From assembly GCA_016194865.1 (NCBI GenBank), contig JACQAT010000015.1:1-64000 (forward strand): a DNA stretch of 64,000 bases, given 5' to 3'. Shown here in pieces: positions 24,325-32,900 of the stretch. This DNA comes from Chloroflexota bacterium. Its GTDB lineage: Bacteria > Chloroflexota > Limnocylindria > P2-11E. Each line of letters begins with the position of its first letter. Position 1 is the stretch's first letter. The notes under the pieces are model-generated. The model was not told the origin of the DNA and searched no databases. It saw only the letters and a program-made list of their open reading frames with translations. The position numbers and the translations under genes are program-made.

Positions 24325-25427
24325 ACGTCAGGACCCGCGTCGAGCGCGCGGTCATCGAGCGCCTCCGCGAGACGCCCGACGGACGCCCGAGGCGGGAGCA
24401 GCTCGGGCCGGCGCTGCGCGACGCGCTCACCAGCGAGCGGATCGTCGTTCCGGCCATCGAGCTCCGCGCCCTGGAGGGCTGGCTCGACGACCGGCTCTTC
24501 GGCCTTGGTGAGCTGGCGCCGCTGCTTCGCGACGATCGCGTGAGCGAGGTCATGGTCAACGGCACGCGTGGCGTGTGGATCGAGCGGGACGGCCGCCTCG
24601 AGCCGACAGCGATCCGTTTCGTCGATCCCGACGAGATCCTCGTGCTGGCGGAGCGCCTCGTCGCGCCGCTCGGCCGTCGGATCGACCTCGCGAATCCAAT
24701 GGTCGATGCGCGGTTGCCGGATGGCTCGCGGGTCCACGCCGTCATCCCGCCGATCTCGCTGTTCGGTCCGGTGCTCACCATTCGCCGCTTCGCCGCGCGG
24801 CCGCTGACGCCCGACGATCTCGTGCGTAACGGCACGTGTACGGCCGAGATGGCGGCGTTCCTCACCGACGCGGTCCGGCAGCGCCGCAGCATCCTCGTGT
24901 CCGGCGGCACCTCGAGCGGGAAGACGACCACGCTGAACGCGCTCGCGTTCGCCATCGGGCCCGATGAGCGGATCGTGACGATCGAGGATTCCGCCGAGCT
25001 CCGCCTGCCGCAGGCGAATCTCGTGGCGCTCGAGACGCGGCCACCGAGCGTCGAGGGCCTCGGCGCGGTCGACGTCCGCACGCTGCTCCGCAACGCGCTG
25101 CGCATGCGGCCGGATCGAATCATCGTCGGCGAGGTCCGCGGCGGCGAGACGCTCGACATGCTGCAGGCCATGAATACCGGGCATCGCGGCTCCCTCACGA
25201 CCGCGCACGCGAACGGCCCGTACCACGCGCTCCTTCGCCTGGAGACGATGGCGCTCATGGCGGGTGTCGATCTTCCGCTGGCCGCGGTGAGGGAGCAGAT
25301 CCGGCGTGGCATCGATCTCGTGGTGCACCAGGAGCGCGACGGCGACGGCCGCCGTCGCATCACGCACGTCGCGGAGATCGACCCCGAGGGATCCGCGGAC
25401 TATCAGCTTCGCGAGCGCGTCCTCTGA
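24321..25427 (+). CDS. CpaF/TadA secretion ATPase (first Tad locus)
   Basis: A 368-residue type II/IV secretion ATPase starting at GTG 24321. Landmarks are VSEVMVNGTRGVWIERDG, RVHAVIPPISLFGPVLTIRRF, Walker A GGTSSGKTT near residue 195, the Asp box ERIVTIEDSAELRLP, Walker B MRPDRIIVGEVRGGE and the His box TGHRGSLTTAHANG. These are diagnostic of TadA/CpaF, which powers Flp pilus assembly from the cytoplasm. It is shorter than the second-locus copy because it lacks the long proline-rich N-terminus. Its stop overlaps the CTG that opens the next gene. Confidence 0.92.
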   Translation: MNVRTRVERAVIERLRETPDGRPRREQLGPALRDALTSERIVVPAIELRALEGWLDDRLFGLGELAPLLRDDRVSEVMVNGTRGVWIERDGRLEPTAIRFVDPDEILVLAERLVAPLGRRIDLANPMVDARLPDGSRVHAVIPPISLFGPVLTIRRFAARPLTPDDLVRNGTCTAEMAAFLTDAVRQRRSILVSGGTSSGKTTTLNALAFAIGPDERIVTIEDSAELRLPQANLVALETRPPSVEGLGAVDVRTLLRNALRMRPDRIIVGEVRGGETLDMLQAMNTGHRGSLTTAHANGPYHALLRLETMALMAGVDLPLAAVREQIRRGIDLVVHQERDGDGRRRITHVAEIDPEGSADYQLRERVL

Positions 25428-26485
25428 CGACCGCGCTGCTCGCGATCGCGATCGTTCTCATCGCGCTCGGCGTCTCCGCGCCGTATCTGCCACGAGCGAT
25501 GGCGCACGTACGTGAGGTCCGCGACGGGCAGGCGCGGCGCGCGGCGTTCCCCGCGCTCGTCGACGCGATCGGCAGCGCGCTCGGAAGCGGGCTCTCGCTC
25601 GAGCTCGCCTTCGCCGAGGTCGCGCCGGCCCTACCAGTGCCGCTCGATCAGGGCGCGCGGCGCGTGGCGGGCGCACTCCGCCTTGGGCTGTCGCTCTCCG
25701 AGGCGCTGCGTGGCCTCGACGCCTGCACCTCGAGTGAGGACGTCGCGCCGTTCGCCGTCGTCCTGACGTCATTCACGCGCAGTGGAGGTCGCGTCGGTCG
25801 GAGCCTCGCACGCGTGGCCGCGTTGCTGCGCGGTCGCATCGCACTCGACGAGGAGCGCCGCGCGCTGACCGCCCAGGGGCGCGCCTCGGCGCTGGTCCTC
25901 GTCGCCCTCGCGCCGCTCGGCGCGACGTTCTTCGCGCTCGCGATGCCCGACTACCTGTCGCTGCTGTTCCTCCGCGTTCCCGTCCTCGCGCTCGTCGCGA
26001 TCGTGCTCGAGATCGGTGGCGCGCTATGGCTCGCGCGGATCGTTCGGGTCCGCACGCAGGTCGACGAGCTGGCGTCGCTCATCGATGCCGTCGTCGTCGG
26101 GCTCGATGCCGGCCTCACCTTCGAGCAGTCGCTGGCGGCGCTCGTCGCGCGAGCGCCTCGCCTGCGCGGCCTTCCGGCGGCGCGCCGGCTGCTGGCCGAT
26201 CTCCGCTTGGGTCGCGGCCCGCGCACGGCATTCTCCGGGTTCGCCGCGCAGGGCCCGGACGAAGCGCGCATCGCCGGACTCGTGGAAGCCGCGTCGCGCC
26301 TCGGCGCTCCGCTGGCCGATCTGCTCGTCGTGCAGGCCGACGCGCTGCGCGCGACGGAGCGGCGCAACGCCGAGACGCGGGCTCGCCGCCTGCCCATCTT
26401 GATGCTGTTCCCGCTGACGTTCTGTGTATTGCCCGCTCTGCTGATCGTTTTTCTCGGCCCGCCACTGCTCTCGTTGCTGAATTGA
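25424..26485 (+). CDS. Fused TadB-TadC-type inner-membrane protein (CTG start)
   Basis: A 353-residue protein with two T2SSF-type domains in one chain: the first around residues 40-175 (FPALVDAIGSALGSGLSLEL and SEDVAPFAVVLTSFTRSGGRVG) and the second around 215-340 (DELASLIDAVVVGLDAGLTFEQ and ARRLPILMLFPLTFCVLPAL). Tad systems normally have separate TadB and TadC proteins. The frame opens with CTG 25424 (overlapping the CpaF stop as CTGA), giving the expected N-terminal membrane helix TALLAIAIVLIALGVSAPYL; the next ATG at 25499 would lose it. Membrane platform of the first Tad locus. It is followed by the VapBC pair. Confidence 0.75.
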   Translation: MTTALLAIAIVLIALGVSAPYLPRAMAHVREVRDGQARRAAFPALVDAIGSALGSGLSLELAFAEVAPALPVPLDQGARRVAGALRLGLSLSEALRGLDACTSSEDVAPFAVVLTSFTRSGGRVGRSLARVAALLRGRIALDEERRALTAQGRASALVLVALAPLGATFFALAMPDYLSLLFLRVPVLALVAIVLEIGGALWLARIVRVRTQVDELASLIDAVVVGLDAGLTFEQSLAALVARAPRLRGLPAARRLLADLRLGRGPRTAFSGFAAQGPDEARIAGLVEAASRLGAPLADLLVVQADALRATERRNAETRARRLPILMLFPLTFCVLPALLIVFLGPPLLSLLN

Positions 26486-26506
26486 CGAATGGGCTAATCT
26501 GTGTGT

Positions 26507-26746
26507 ATGCGTCTGCACATAGCGCTGGAGGACCGGCTCGTCGCACAGCTGGATCGCCGTATCGGACGACGCCAGCGCAGTGCGTTCATCGCGGAGCTCG
26601 TCCGACGAGCCCTCGAGGATCGGCGGCGGTGGGACGACATCCTGAGCTCCCTCGGCGCGGTCGCGGACACCGGGCATCCGTGGGACGCCGATCCATCGGC
26701 CTGGGTACACGGTCAGCGTCGGTCCGACACGCGTCGCGCGGGGTAG
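26507..26746 (+). CDS. Ribbon-helix-helix antitoxin of a VapBC-like pair
   Basis: A 79-residue protein from ATG 26507. MRLHIALEDRLVAQLDRRIG followed by QRSAFIAELVRRALEDR matches ribbon-helix-helix DNA-binding antitoxins (one short strand, two helices). The tail RRRWDDILSSLGAVADTGHPWD is the part that would wrap the toxin. It sits 5 bp before a PIN-domain gene, the usual order of VapB and VapC, and should repress its own operon. No antitoxin family more precise than RHH can be named. Confidence 0.75.
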   Translation: MRLHIALEDRLVAQLDRRIGRRQRSAFIAELVRRALEDRRRWDDILSSLGAVADTGHPWDADPSAWVHGQRRSDTRRAG

Positions 26747-26751
26747 CGCGG

Positions 26752-27141
26752 GTGCCCGCGCTCTTGCTCGATACGACGGTGCTCATCGATGTCCTTCGCG
26801 GGCGTCCGGCGGCCGATCAGCTGCGGGCGCTCGTAAGGGACGAACCCCCGTACGTCTGCGCGATCAATGTCGAAGAGCTGTGGCGCGGCGCGCGACCGAA
26901 TGACGCATCCGCCGTGCGGCGCCTCCTCCGCGGCATGCGCGTCGTACCACTCGGCGTTGAAGAAGGCGAGATCGCCGGGACATGGCGGCACGACTTTGCC
27001 TCGAGGGGCGTGACCCTCAGCCAGGCCGACTGCCTCGTAGCCGCTGCCGCTGCGAGCGTCGGAGCGCGTCTCGCGACTGGGAACCCAAAGGACTATCCGA
27101 TGTCCGGGGTCGTCGTCGAGCATTGGCCGGTGGGTCGCTGA
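26752..27141 (+). CDS. PIN-domain ribonuclease toxin, VapC-like
   Basis: A 129-residue PIN-domain protein from GTG 26752. The acidic metal-binding residues appear in order: Asp in LLLDTTVLIDVLRG, Glu in AINVEELWRGAR, Asp in LSQADCLVAAAA, and Asp in TGNPKDYPMS. VapC toxins cleave RNA such as initiator tRNA or rRNA loops. The GTG start gives normal length, whereas a longer frame read from 26026 lies inside the TadC-like gene. Its stop overlaps a CTG of the following membrane protein gene. Confidence 0.85.
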   Translation: MPALLLDTTVLIDVLRGRPAADQLRALVRDEPPYVCAINVEELWRGARPNDASAVRRLLRGMRVVPLGVEEGEIAGTWRHDFASRGVTLSQADCLVAAAAASVGARLATGNPKDYPMSGVVVEHWPVGR

Positions 27142-28094
27142 CGCGCCTTTGGCTCGCGCTCGCCGCGGCGTACAACGTCGCGCTCGGCGCGTGGATCGTG
27201 GTCTGGCCGAACGCGTTCTTCGAGCTGATGTCCCTCGCCCCGCCGCGCTATCCCGGCATCTGGCAGTGCCTCGGCATGGTGCTCGGGCTGTACGGCCTGC
27301 TCTACGCGTACGCCTCTCTGCATCCCGATCGCGCGAGGCCGATCGTCGTTGTCGGTCTGCTTGGGAAGGTGCTCGGCCCGATCGGCTGGATCGTGACCGT
27401 CTCGACCGGAGAGCTGCCGGTGCGCACGTTCCCGCTCATCGTGTTCGACGACCTCGTCTGGTGGGTGCCCTTCGGCCTGATCCTGATCGACGGCAGCGCG
27501 ATCGCGCGCCTCATCCGTGACCGCGCGCCCTCCATCTGTGGCGCGCTGAACCTCATCGGCGTGATCGGGCTGGTGCTCTTCCTCCAGCCCGGAGTCGATC
27601 CCGCGCGTGACCTGGCAGCGCGCGCCGCCTATATCGGCGAGCACCTGGGCGCGTGGCGTAGTGGCTGGCTGATCTGGATGGCGGCCGCGCTGTCGCTGCT
27701 CGGCCTCATCGCCTGGTGGAGCGCGCGGCTGCGGCCGGGACGCCTCGTGGCCGTCGCGCTCGCCCTCGCGATCGCCGGCGTCGCGGTCGACATCGCGACC
27801 GACTCGCTCTACGTGAGCTGGCTCCCGGAGCGCGCCGAGCTGATGCCGGCGCTCTCCGTCGTCAGCGCCACGATCGCGAACGGCCTCTACACCGTCGCAG
27901 GCGCGCTGCTCACGCTGCGGACGACCTCGCTCGCGGGTTGGATGCTCATCTGGACCTGGGGCGTGTGGTCCGCGGGCGCGCTCCTCGCGCTCGGCGGGAT
28001 GCTGGCGAGCGGTCCGCTCACGGTGGCCGGCACGGTGTTGCTGTTCGCGCTGTTCTGCCCGTGGTGCTTCGTGGTGGCACCGCGCCTGCGATGA
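27123..28094 (+). CDS. Multi-pass membrane protein of unknown function
   Basis: About 318-323 residues and roughly nine hydrophobic segments, for example LTRLWLALAAAYNVALGAWI, GMVLGLYGLLYAYASLH and TWGVWSAGALLALGGMLAS. The start is either TTG 27123 (giving MAGGSLTRLW) or CTG 27138, which overlaps the VapC stop as CTGA. No catalytic motif or transporter family is recognisable. The repeated WP, PGIW and WVPFG turns resemble small sensor or DoxX-like membrane proteins, but this is only a resemblance. It overlaps the next gene by four bases and is likely co-expressed with it. Confidence 0.6.
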   Translation: MAGGSLTRLWLALAAAYNVALGAWIVVWPNAFFELMSLAPPRYPGIWQCLGMVLGLYGLLYAYASLHPDRARPIVVVGLLGKVLGPIGWIVTVSTGELPVRTFPLIVFDDLVWWVPFGLILIDGSAIARLIRDRAPSICGALNLIGVIGLVLFLQPGVDPARDLAARAAYIGEHLGAWRSGWLIWMAAALSLLGLIAWWSARLRPGRLVAVALALAIAGVAVDIATDSLYVSWLPERAELMPALSVVSATIANGLYTVAGALLTLRTTSLAGWMLIWTWGVWSAGALLALGGMLASGPLTVAGTVLLFALFCPWCFVVAPRLR

Positions 28095-29089
28095 CTCGCG
28101 TGCTCGTGCTCGGCGCAGGCGGCTTCTTCGGCGGACTGATCCTGCGCGAGCTTCGCGCGATGGGGCACGCCGGCATCGTCATCGGCCGCGACCCGCGATC
28201 CCAGCTGCGCCTGGACGCCAACGACCGCGCGGCGCTCGTCGCGACGCTGCGGCGCGGCGACCTCGTCCTCGACGCCGCCGGGACGTTCGCCACGCGGACC
28301 AGCGCGCTCGTCGAGGCCGCGATCGAGACCGGCGCGGATGTGATCGACATAGCCGATGACCTCGGCTACGCCGAACGCGTGCGCGCGCTCGAGCCGCGCA
28401 TCGCCTCGGCCGCCATCCGCGTGCTGAACGGCTCAAGCGCGGTCTCGGCGGTCGCCGCGGCGCTCGTTCGCCGCAGCGGCATCACCGAACCACTGCGGGT
28501 GAGCGCGCTGCTCGCCCCGGCCTCGGCGGAGACCGCCAGCGACGCGACGATCCACGCGGTCCTCGGTGGCCTCGGGTCCCACATCCGTGTCTGGCGGTCG
28601 GGCACGTGGTGGACCGCGCGGTGCTGGCGGGAGGCGCGGCGGTTCGGACCGCTGGGCCGCGGACACCTCGTGGAGTCGGCGCTCTCGCTCTCGCTGCCCG
28701 CGATCTGGCCCGGTCTGCGGGCCGCCGAGCTGTGGGTCGACCCGAACGTCCCGCTCGGATCCTCGCTCCTCGCGCTCGCGGCGCGCGCACGGCCCCTCGC
28801 GTCGCTGGTGCGGGCGAGCGCGCCCGCGGCGAAGCGCGTCGCGCGGCTGCTCGGCTCGCATCGAGGCCGCTTCGCCGTCGAGATCGAGGAGGCCGGCGGT
28901 CGCACCGTCCGCTACGAGCTGTCAGGGCCGGGCAGCCATCTCGTCGCTGTCACGCCCGCGTTGCTTGCCGCGCGCGAGATCCTCGCGGGCCGCTTCCCGG
29001 AGCGCGGGCTGATCGCCGCCGACCGCCAGCTCCCCGGCGACTGGCTCGAGTGGCTCGGCGCGCGTGACATCGCGCTCCGCGCGACCTAG
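28091..29089 (+). CDS. Saccharopine dehydrogenase-like NAD(P)-binding protein
   Basis: A 332-residue protein from ATG 28091. The N-terminus MTRVLVLGAGGFFGGLILREL has a Rossmann GxGxxG nucleotide loop, followed by the paired-residue sequence LDANDRAALVATLRRGDLVLDAAGTFATRTSALVEAAIETGADVIDIADD that defines the saccharopine dehydrogenase NADP-binding family. The reaction is not known; many members are oxidoreductases acting on amino acids or membrane lipids. It overlaps the preceding membrane protein gene (ATGA). Confidence 0.65.
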   Translation: MTRVLVLGAGGFFGGLILRELRAMGHAGIVIGRDPRSQLRLDANDRAALVATLRRGDLVLDAAGTFATRTSALVEAAIETGADVIDIADDLGYAERVRALEPRIASAAIRVLNGSSAVSAVAAALVRRSGITEPLRVSALLAPASAETASDATIHAVLGGLGSHIRVWRSGTWWTARCWREARRFGPLGRGHLVESALSLSLPAIWPGLRAAELWVDPNVPLGSSLLALAARARPLASLVRASAPAAKRVARLLGSHRGRFAVEIEEAGGRTVRYELSGPGSHLVAVTPALLAAREILAGRFPERGLIAADRQLPGDWLEWLGARDIALRAT

Positions 29090-29120
29090 GTAGCATCGCC
29101 CGCGTATCGGAGGTACGTCG

Positions 29121-29593
29121 GTGGACTCATCGCTGCTGGTCGTCATCTTCCTCGTGCTCCACGTGCTCGGCGCGATCGCCGGGTTCGGGCCCGTGTTCGC
29201 GTTCGGGATCCTCGGACCCATGGCCGGCAGGGCCGGCCCGAACGGCGGAGCCGCATTGCTCGAGGCGACCATCGCGATCGAGAAGCGGGCCGTGATCCCC
29301 GCCGCCATCGCGCAGCCGATCACCGGTCTGATCCTGATCTTCATCACGTCCTACAACGTGAATTTCTTCAGCCACTACTGGCTCTGGATCTCGATCCTGC
29401 TCTACGCGATCGCCTTCTACCTCGCGATCTTCGTCCAGGCGCCGACGGTCGAGCGCATGTGCACCTCGCGAAGTCGGGACCGCCGACGCCCGAGATGGCG
29501 ACCCTCGCGAAGCGGTCCCAGACCCTGGGTCCGATCACGACCGCCCTGCTCGTCGTGATCATCGTGCTGATGGTGGCGAAGCCGGGCGGTTGA
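29121..29593 (+). pseudogene. DUF2269-like membrane protein, frameshifted near its 3' end
   Basis: Starts at GTG 29121 after a GGAGG ribosome site. Four hydrophobic segments are present: LLVVIFLVLHVLGAIAGFGP, an internal GLILIFITSYNV segment, WLWISILLYAIAFYLAIFV and, in another frame, ITTALLVVIIVLMVAKPGG. The frame read from the start changes to nonsense after VERM (about 29458), whereas the alternative frame continues HLAKSGPPTPEMATLAKRSQ, a family-like sequence, to TGA 29593. One missing G between the ATG codon and the next GTG explains the shift. Either a real frameshift or a sequencing error. DUF2269 proteins are small integral membrane proteins of unknown role. Confidence 0.7.
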
Positions 29594-29600
29594 GCGATCG

Positions 29601-30485
29601 TCAGGCGATCGGCAGAACGGTCGAGCCGGATGGGGCGGCGACCCGACCAGGATGGAAGAGCGAAGCGAGCAGCTCGACGCCGTCGACCACGCGTGGGCCC
29701 GGACGGCTGAAGTACGCATTCCCGTCGACCGCGTAGGCGCGTCTCGCGCGGACGGCCGCGAGATCGTCCCAGCCGGGCCGCGCTCGAAGTGCGACTGAGT
29801 CCTCGACCGCGCGTGAGGCATCGAAGCCGCAGGGCATCGCGATGAGGATCTCGGGCGCCGCCCGAAGGACGTCGTCCCAGGAGACCTCCACCGATCGCTT
29901 CCCTGGTGATGCGAGGACGTCCACGCCGCCGGCGATGCGGACCTGCTCCGGTACCCAGTGGCCGGCGTTGAACAAGGGATCCAGCCATTCGAGGCACGCG
30001 ACGCGTGGGCGCTCGAGGCCACGGACGGCGTCCGCGACACGTTCAAGCCGCGCGCGCAGCGAACGAAGCAGCTCGTCCGTCTCGAGGCGCGCGCCCAGGG
30101 AATCGCCCACGCGGGCGATGTCCGCGAGCACGCCCTCGAGCGAGTCGCCGTCGAGGGGGACCACGGGAACGCCTCCGGGGAGCTGTCCCACCGTGACCGC
30201 GCAGACAGCGCAGATCGTTTGGCCGAGCAGCAGATCCGGCTTCGCGGCCGCGAGCGCGCCGGCGTCGAGATGGAACGTGCTGCCGCCCTGCGCGGCGGCT
30301 TCGCGGACGAGGCGGTCGATCTCGGCGATGGAGCTTCCCTCAGGGATCGTCGAGCTCGTGATGCGCGGCAGGTCGAGCGCGCTCGCCGGGTGATCCGAGT
30401 CGTGGGTCGCGGCCACGAGATCGTCGCCGCGCCCGAGCGCGTAGACGATCTCGGTGGCCGCCGGCACGAGCGACACGATGCGCAC
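29601..30485 (-). CDS. BtuF-like cobalamin/metal-complex binding protein
   Basis: A 294-residue protein from GTG 30485 (the upstream 40 residues in the open frame are unlike the family). VRIVSLVPAATEIVYALGRG is the standard start of TroA/BtuF helical-backbone receptors, and PAASALDLPRITSSTIPEG, LGQTICAVCAVT and AYFSRPGPRVVDGVELLA support it. There is no signal peptide, which is common in cytosolic or atypical BtuF-like proteins annotated as cobalamin-binding. No transport subunits are near. It ends 8 bp from the convergent DUF2269-like gene. Confidence 0.75.
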   Translation of the reverse strand: MRIVSLVPAATEIVYALGRGDDLVAATHDSDHPASALDLPRITSSTIPEGSSIAEIDRLVREAAAQGGSTFHLDAGALAAAKPDLLLGQTICAVCAVTVGQLPGGVPVVPLDGDSLEGVLADIARVGDSLGARLETDELLRSLRARLERVADAVRGLERPRVACLEWLDPLFNAGHWVPEQVRIAGGVDVLASPGKRSVEVSWDDVLRAAPEILIAMPCGFDASRAVEDSVALRARPGWDDLAAVRARRAYAVDGNAYFSRPGPRVVDGVELLASLFHPGRVAAPSGSTVLPIA

Positions 30486-30505
30486 GAGCCGACCAGCGCT
30501 TGCTG

Positions 30506-30922
30506 CTAGGCCCTGACCACGTAGGTGTTGGCCATCTTGTCGTGCCAACCCTGCTTGTTCGCGTCGAACGCGACCCAGATGACGCCGATGAAGAGGACGA
30601 AGCACGAGATCAGCAGGCCGATGTAGCGCACGAGCGCCCCGACCAGGTCCAGCTGGGTGCCGTCGGTCTTCACGACGCGGATCTTGAGGACCCTCATGCC
30701 GAGGGTCTGGCCGTTGCCGTACGAGGACCAGAAGTAGAGGTAGTACGCGAGGCCGATGAGCAGATTGAGACCGCTGCCACGGTAGGGGTCGCCTCCGAAG
30801 AGGATCCCGCCGACGATCGAGTTGATGATCGCGAGCAGGATGCCGTCGATGAAGATCGCCGCGAAGCGCGCCCAGAATCCGACCTTGTCCGTGGTGGGGA
30901 ATGTCGTAGCGACCGCTGCCAT
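30506..30922 (-). CDS. RDD family membrane protein
   Basis: A 138-residue protein from ATG 30922, with an upstream GGAGGAGGG ribosome site and a TATGCT box near 30953-30948. FWARFAAIFIDGILLAIINS has the R-x-x-A-x-x-x-D of RDD proteins, followed by YYLYFWSSYGNGQTLGMRVL and VRYIGLLISCFVLFIGVIWV: three membrane segments. RDD proteins include Na+/H+ antiporter-like proteins, but most have unknown roles. It is divergent from the prepilin peptidase gene. Confidence 0.82.
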   Translation of the reverse strand: MAAVATTFPTTDKVGFWARFAAIFIDGILLAIINSIVGGILFGGDPYRGSGLNLLIGLAYYLYFWSSYGNGQTLGMRVLKIRVVKTDGTQLDLVGALVRYIGLLISCFVLFIGVIWVAFDANKQGWHDKMANTYVVRA

Positions 30923-30963
30923 ATGTGCCCTCCTCCGTTCGCGCGGAAGCATAGGCTTGCTGC

Positions 30964-31464
30964 GTGAACGCGCTTCACATCGTCGAGAACGCGCTGCTCG
31001 TCGCATTCGTCGTCACGGTGATGGTCACCGACTGGCGCTGGCGGCGGATCCCGAATCTCGTGACCTACCCGGCGATGGTCGCCGGGCTGGCGCTTGGCGC
31101 CATGGAGGGCCTCGGCGCGCCCTTCCAGAGCGGGTTCCTCGACCACCTCACCGGTCTCGCGCTCGCGTTCATCGTCTCCTATCCGTTCTACGCGGGTGGG
31201 GGGATGAAGGCGGGCGACGCGAAGCTCCTCATGAGCGTGGGCGCGCTGCGGGGCGCCCTGTTCCTGCTGCCGGCGGCGTTCTACGGCGCGCTCATCGGCG
31301 GCGTGGTCGCGCTGATCTTCCTCGTGGCGCGCCGCCTCGCGCCGGTGCGTCCGGGTGAGGGACCGCGCACGATGCGCGGTCTGCTGCACACCTGGATCCC
31401 GTACGGTGTCGCGCTCGGCGCGGGTGCCCTCGTCGCGCTGCTGGTCGAGCTCACCGCGCCGTGA
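30964..31464 (+). CDS. Prepilin peptidase TadV/CpaA (A24 family)
   Basis: A 166-residue integral-membrane aspartic peptidase. The first catalytic Asp is in VMVTDWRWRRIPNLVT and the second in GGGMKAGDAKLLMSVG (the GxGD motif, here A-G-D). It has four or five hydrophobic segments. It removes the leader peptide of Flp and TadE-type pilins and opens the second Tad locus. It starts at GTG 30964 and stands apart from the CpaE gene by 57 bp, which has its own promoter. Confidence 0.85.
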   Translation: MNALHIVENALLVAFVVTVMVTDWRWRRIPNLVTYPAMVAGLALGAMEGLGAPFQSGFLDHLTGLALAFIVSYPFYAGGGMKAGDAKLLMSVGALRGALFLLPAAFYGALIGGVVALIFLVARRLAPVRPGEGPRTMRGLLHTWIPYGVALGAGALVALLVELTAP

Positions 31465-31504
31465 CCAGCGTCACGAAACGCGACGATTGACTGATAGCGC
31501 GCCA

Positions 31505-31510
31505 TATACT
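31505..31510 (+). promoter_or_regulatory. -10 box before cpaE
   Basis: TATACT, 11 bp before the ATG at 31522. The transcript would have a leader of about five bases, suggesting leaderless or near-leaderless initiation. No -35 box at normal spacing is clear. Confidence 0.45.
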
Positions 31511-31521
31511 CGGCCAGCCGA

Positions 31522-32793
31522 ATGCCTGATCCAGAGAAGATCCGCATCCTCATCGTCGACGACATCGCCGACACGCGAGAGAACCTTGCCAAGCTGATCG
31601 GGTTCGAGCCCGATCTCGAGATCGCGGGGATGGCATCCGGCGGTCAGATGGCCATCGACCTCGCGAAACGCGAACGGCCGAACGTCATCCTCATGGATAT
31701 CAACATGCCGGACATGGATGGCATCACGGCGACCGAGATCATCGCGAACACCGTCCCCGAATCGCCGATCATCATGATGAGCATCCAGGGCGAACAGGAC
31801 TACCTGCGCCGCTCGATGCTCGCGGGCGCGCGCGAGTTCCTGGTCAAGCCGATCTCCACGGACGAGCTCGTCAACGCGATCCGTCACGTCCACGAGCTCG
31901 AGAAGGTCAAGCGCGCGCGCTACACGCAGCCCGCGCCGGTGCAGTCAGCGGGCGGTGGCGGCACGGTCATGAGTCTGCTCTCACGCGAGAAGGGGAAGAT
32001 CATCTCGTTCTTCTCGCCGAAGGGTGGTGTCGGTCGCACGACGATCGCGACGAACCTCGCGGTCGCGCTGCATCAAGCGACCGGCAAGCCCGTCGTGCTC
32101 GTCGACGGCAGCCTTCCGTTCGGCGACGTCGCGGTGATCCTCAACATGAGTCCCAAGGCGAAGACCATCGCGGACCTTGTCGGCTCGTTCGACAACGCCG
32201 ACGCCGAAGTGCTGGAGACGGTGCTCGTCTCGCATTCGACGGGCATCAAGGTGCTGCTCGCGCCACCGACGCCGGAAGCGGCCGAGCTCATCACCGGCGC
32301 GAATATGAAGCACGTCCTCGAGGTGCTGCGCGAGAGCTACGCGTACGTGATCGTCGACACGTGGCCGTCGTTCCTCGAGGTCGTCCTGACGATGCTGGAC
32401 GTCGCGGACGTGATCATCACGCTCATGACGCTCGAGATCACGAGCCTCAAGAACGTGCGCGTCTTCATGGAGATCACGGAGAAGCTCGGGTACGACGAGA
32501 AGGTGCAGCTGGTCGCGAACCGCAATGACAGCTCCGGCGGCATCAAGCCGTCTGACGTCGAGGCCAGCCTCGGCCGCAAGATCCCGCACACGATCGTGTC
32601 GGACGGGCGGACCCTGGTGCTCGCGGTGAACCGTGGCGTGCCGTTCGTGATCAGTCACCGCGACAGCCAGGTGTCGAAGGACATCTTCACCCTGGCGGCC
32701 AGGCTCTCCGGCGACGAGGAGCAGGCCGCCAACGCGGCCCCCGCGAAGCCCGCCCAGAAGCAAGGGCTTCGTCTCTTCGGCGGGGCGCGCTGA
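31522..32793 (+). CDS. cpaE: CpaE-like protein with receiver and MinD-type ATPase domains (second Tad locus)
   Basis: A 423-residue protein. The first 125 residues are a receiver domain with the D13-D14 acidic pair and candidate phosphoacceptor D59 (VILMDINMPDMDG) and lysine at KPIS. After a linker of poly-glycine and QPAPVQ, a MinD/ParA ATPase begins: SFFSPKGGVGRTTIATNLA with an intact KGGVGRT loop (Arg in place of the second Lys). CpaE proteins position Tad pili at a cell pole. The ATG at 31522 follows only a short leader. Confidence 0.9.
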   Translation: MPDPEKIRILIVDDIADTRENLAKLIGFEPDLEIAGMASGGQMAIDLAKRERPNVILMDINMPDMDGITATEIIANTVPESPIIMMSIQGEQDYLRRSMLAGAREFLVKPISTDELVNAIRHVHELEKVKRARYTQPAPVQSAGGGGTVMSLLSREKGKIISFFSPKGGVGRTTIATNLAVALHQATGKPVVLVDGSLPFGDVAVILNMSPKAKTIADLVGSFDNADAEVLETVLVSHSTGIKVLLAPPTPEAAELITGANMKHVLEVLRESYAYVIVDTWPSFLEVVLTMLDVADVIITLMTLEITSLKNVRVFMEITEKLGYDEKVQLVANRNDSSGGIKPSDVEASLGRKIPHTIVSDGRTLVLAVNRGVPFVISHRDSQVSKDIFTLAARLSGDEEQAANAAPAKPAQKQGLRLFGGAR

Positions 32794-32900
32794 CCCCGTT
32801 CTGACCCATCCGAGCGGCGCCCGTGGGTCGTATGCTCGACCTGGGAGCAGGCGCCTGCCGCACCACATAACAGGGGCCAGAAGGCGGGGTTAGAAGAGCG

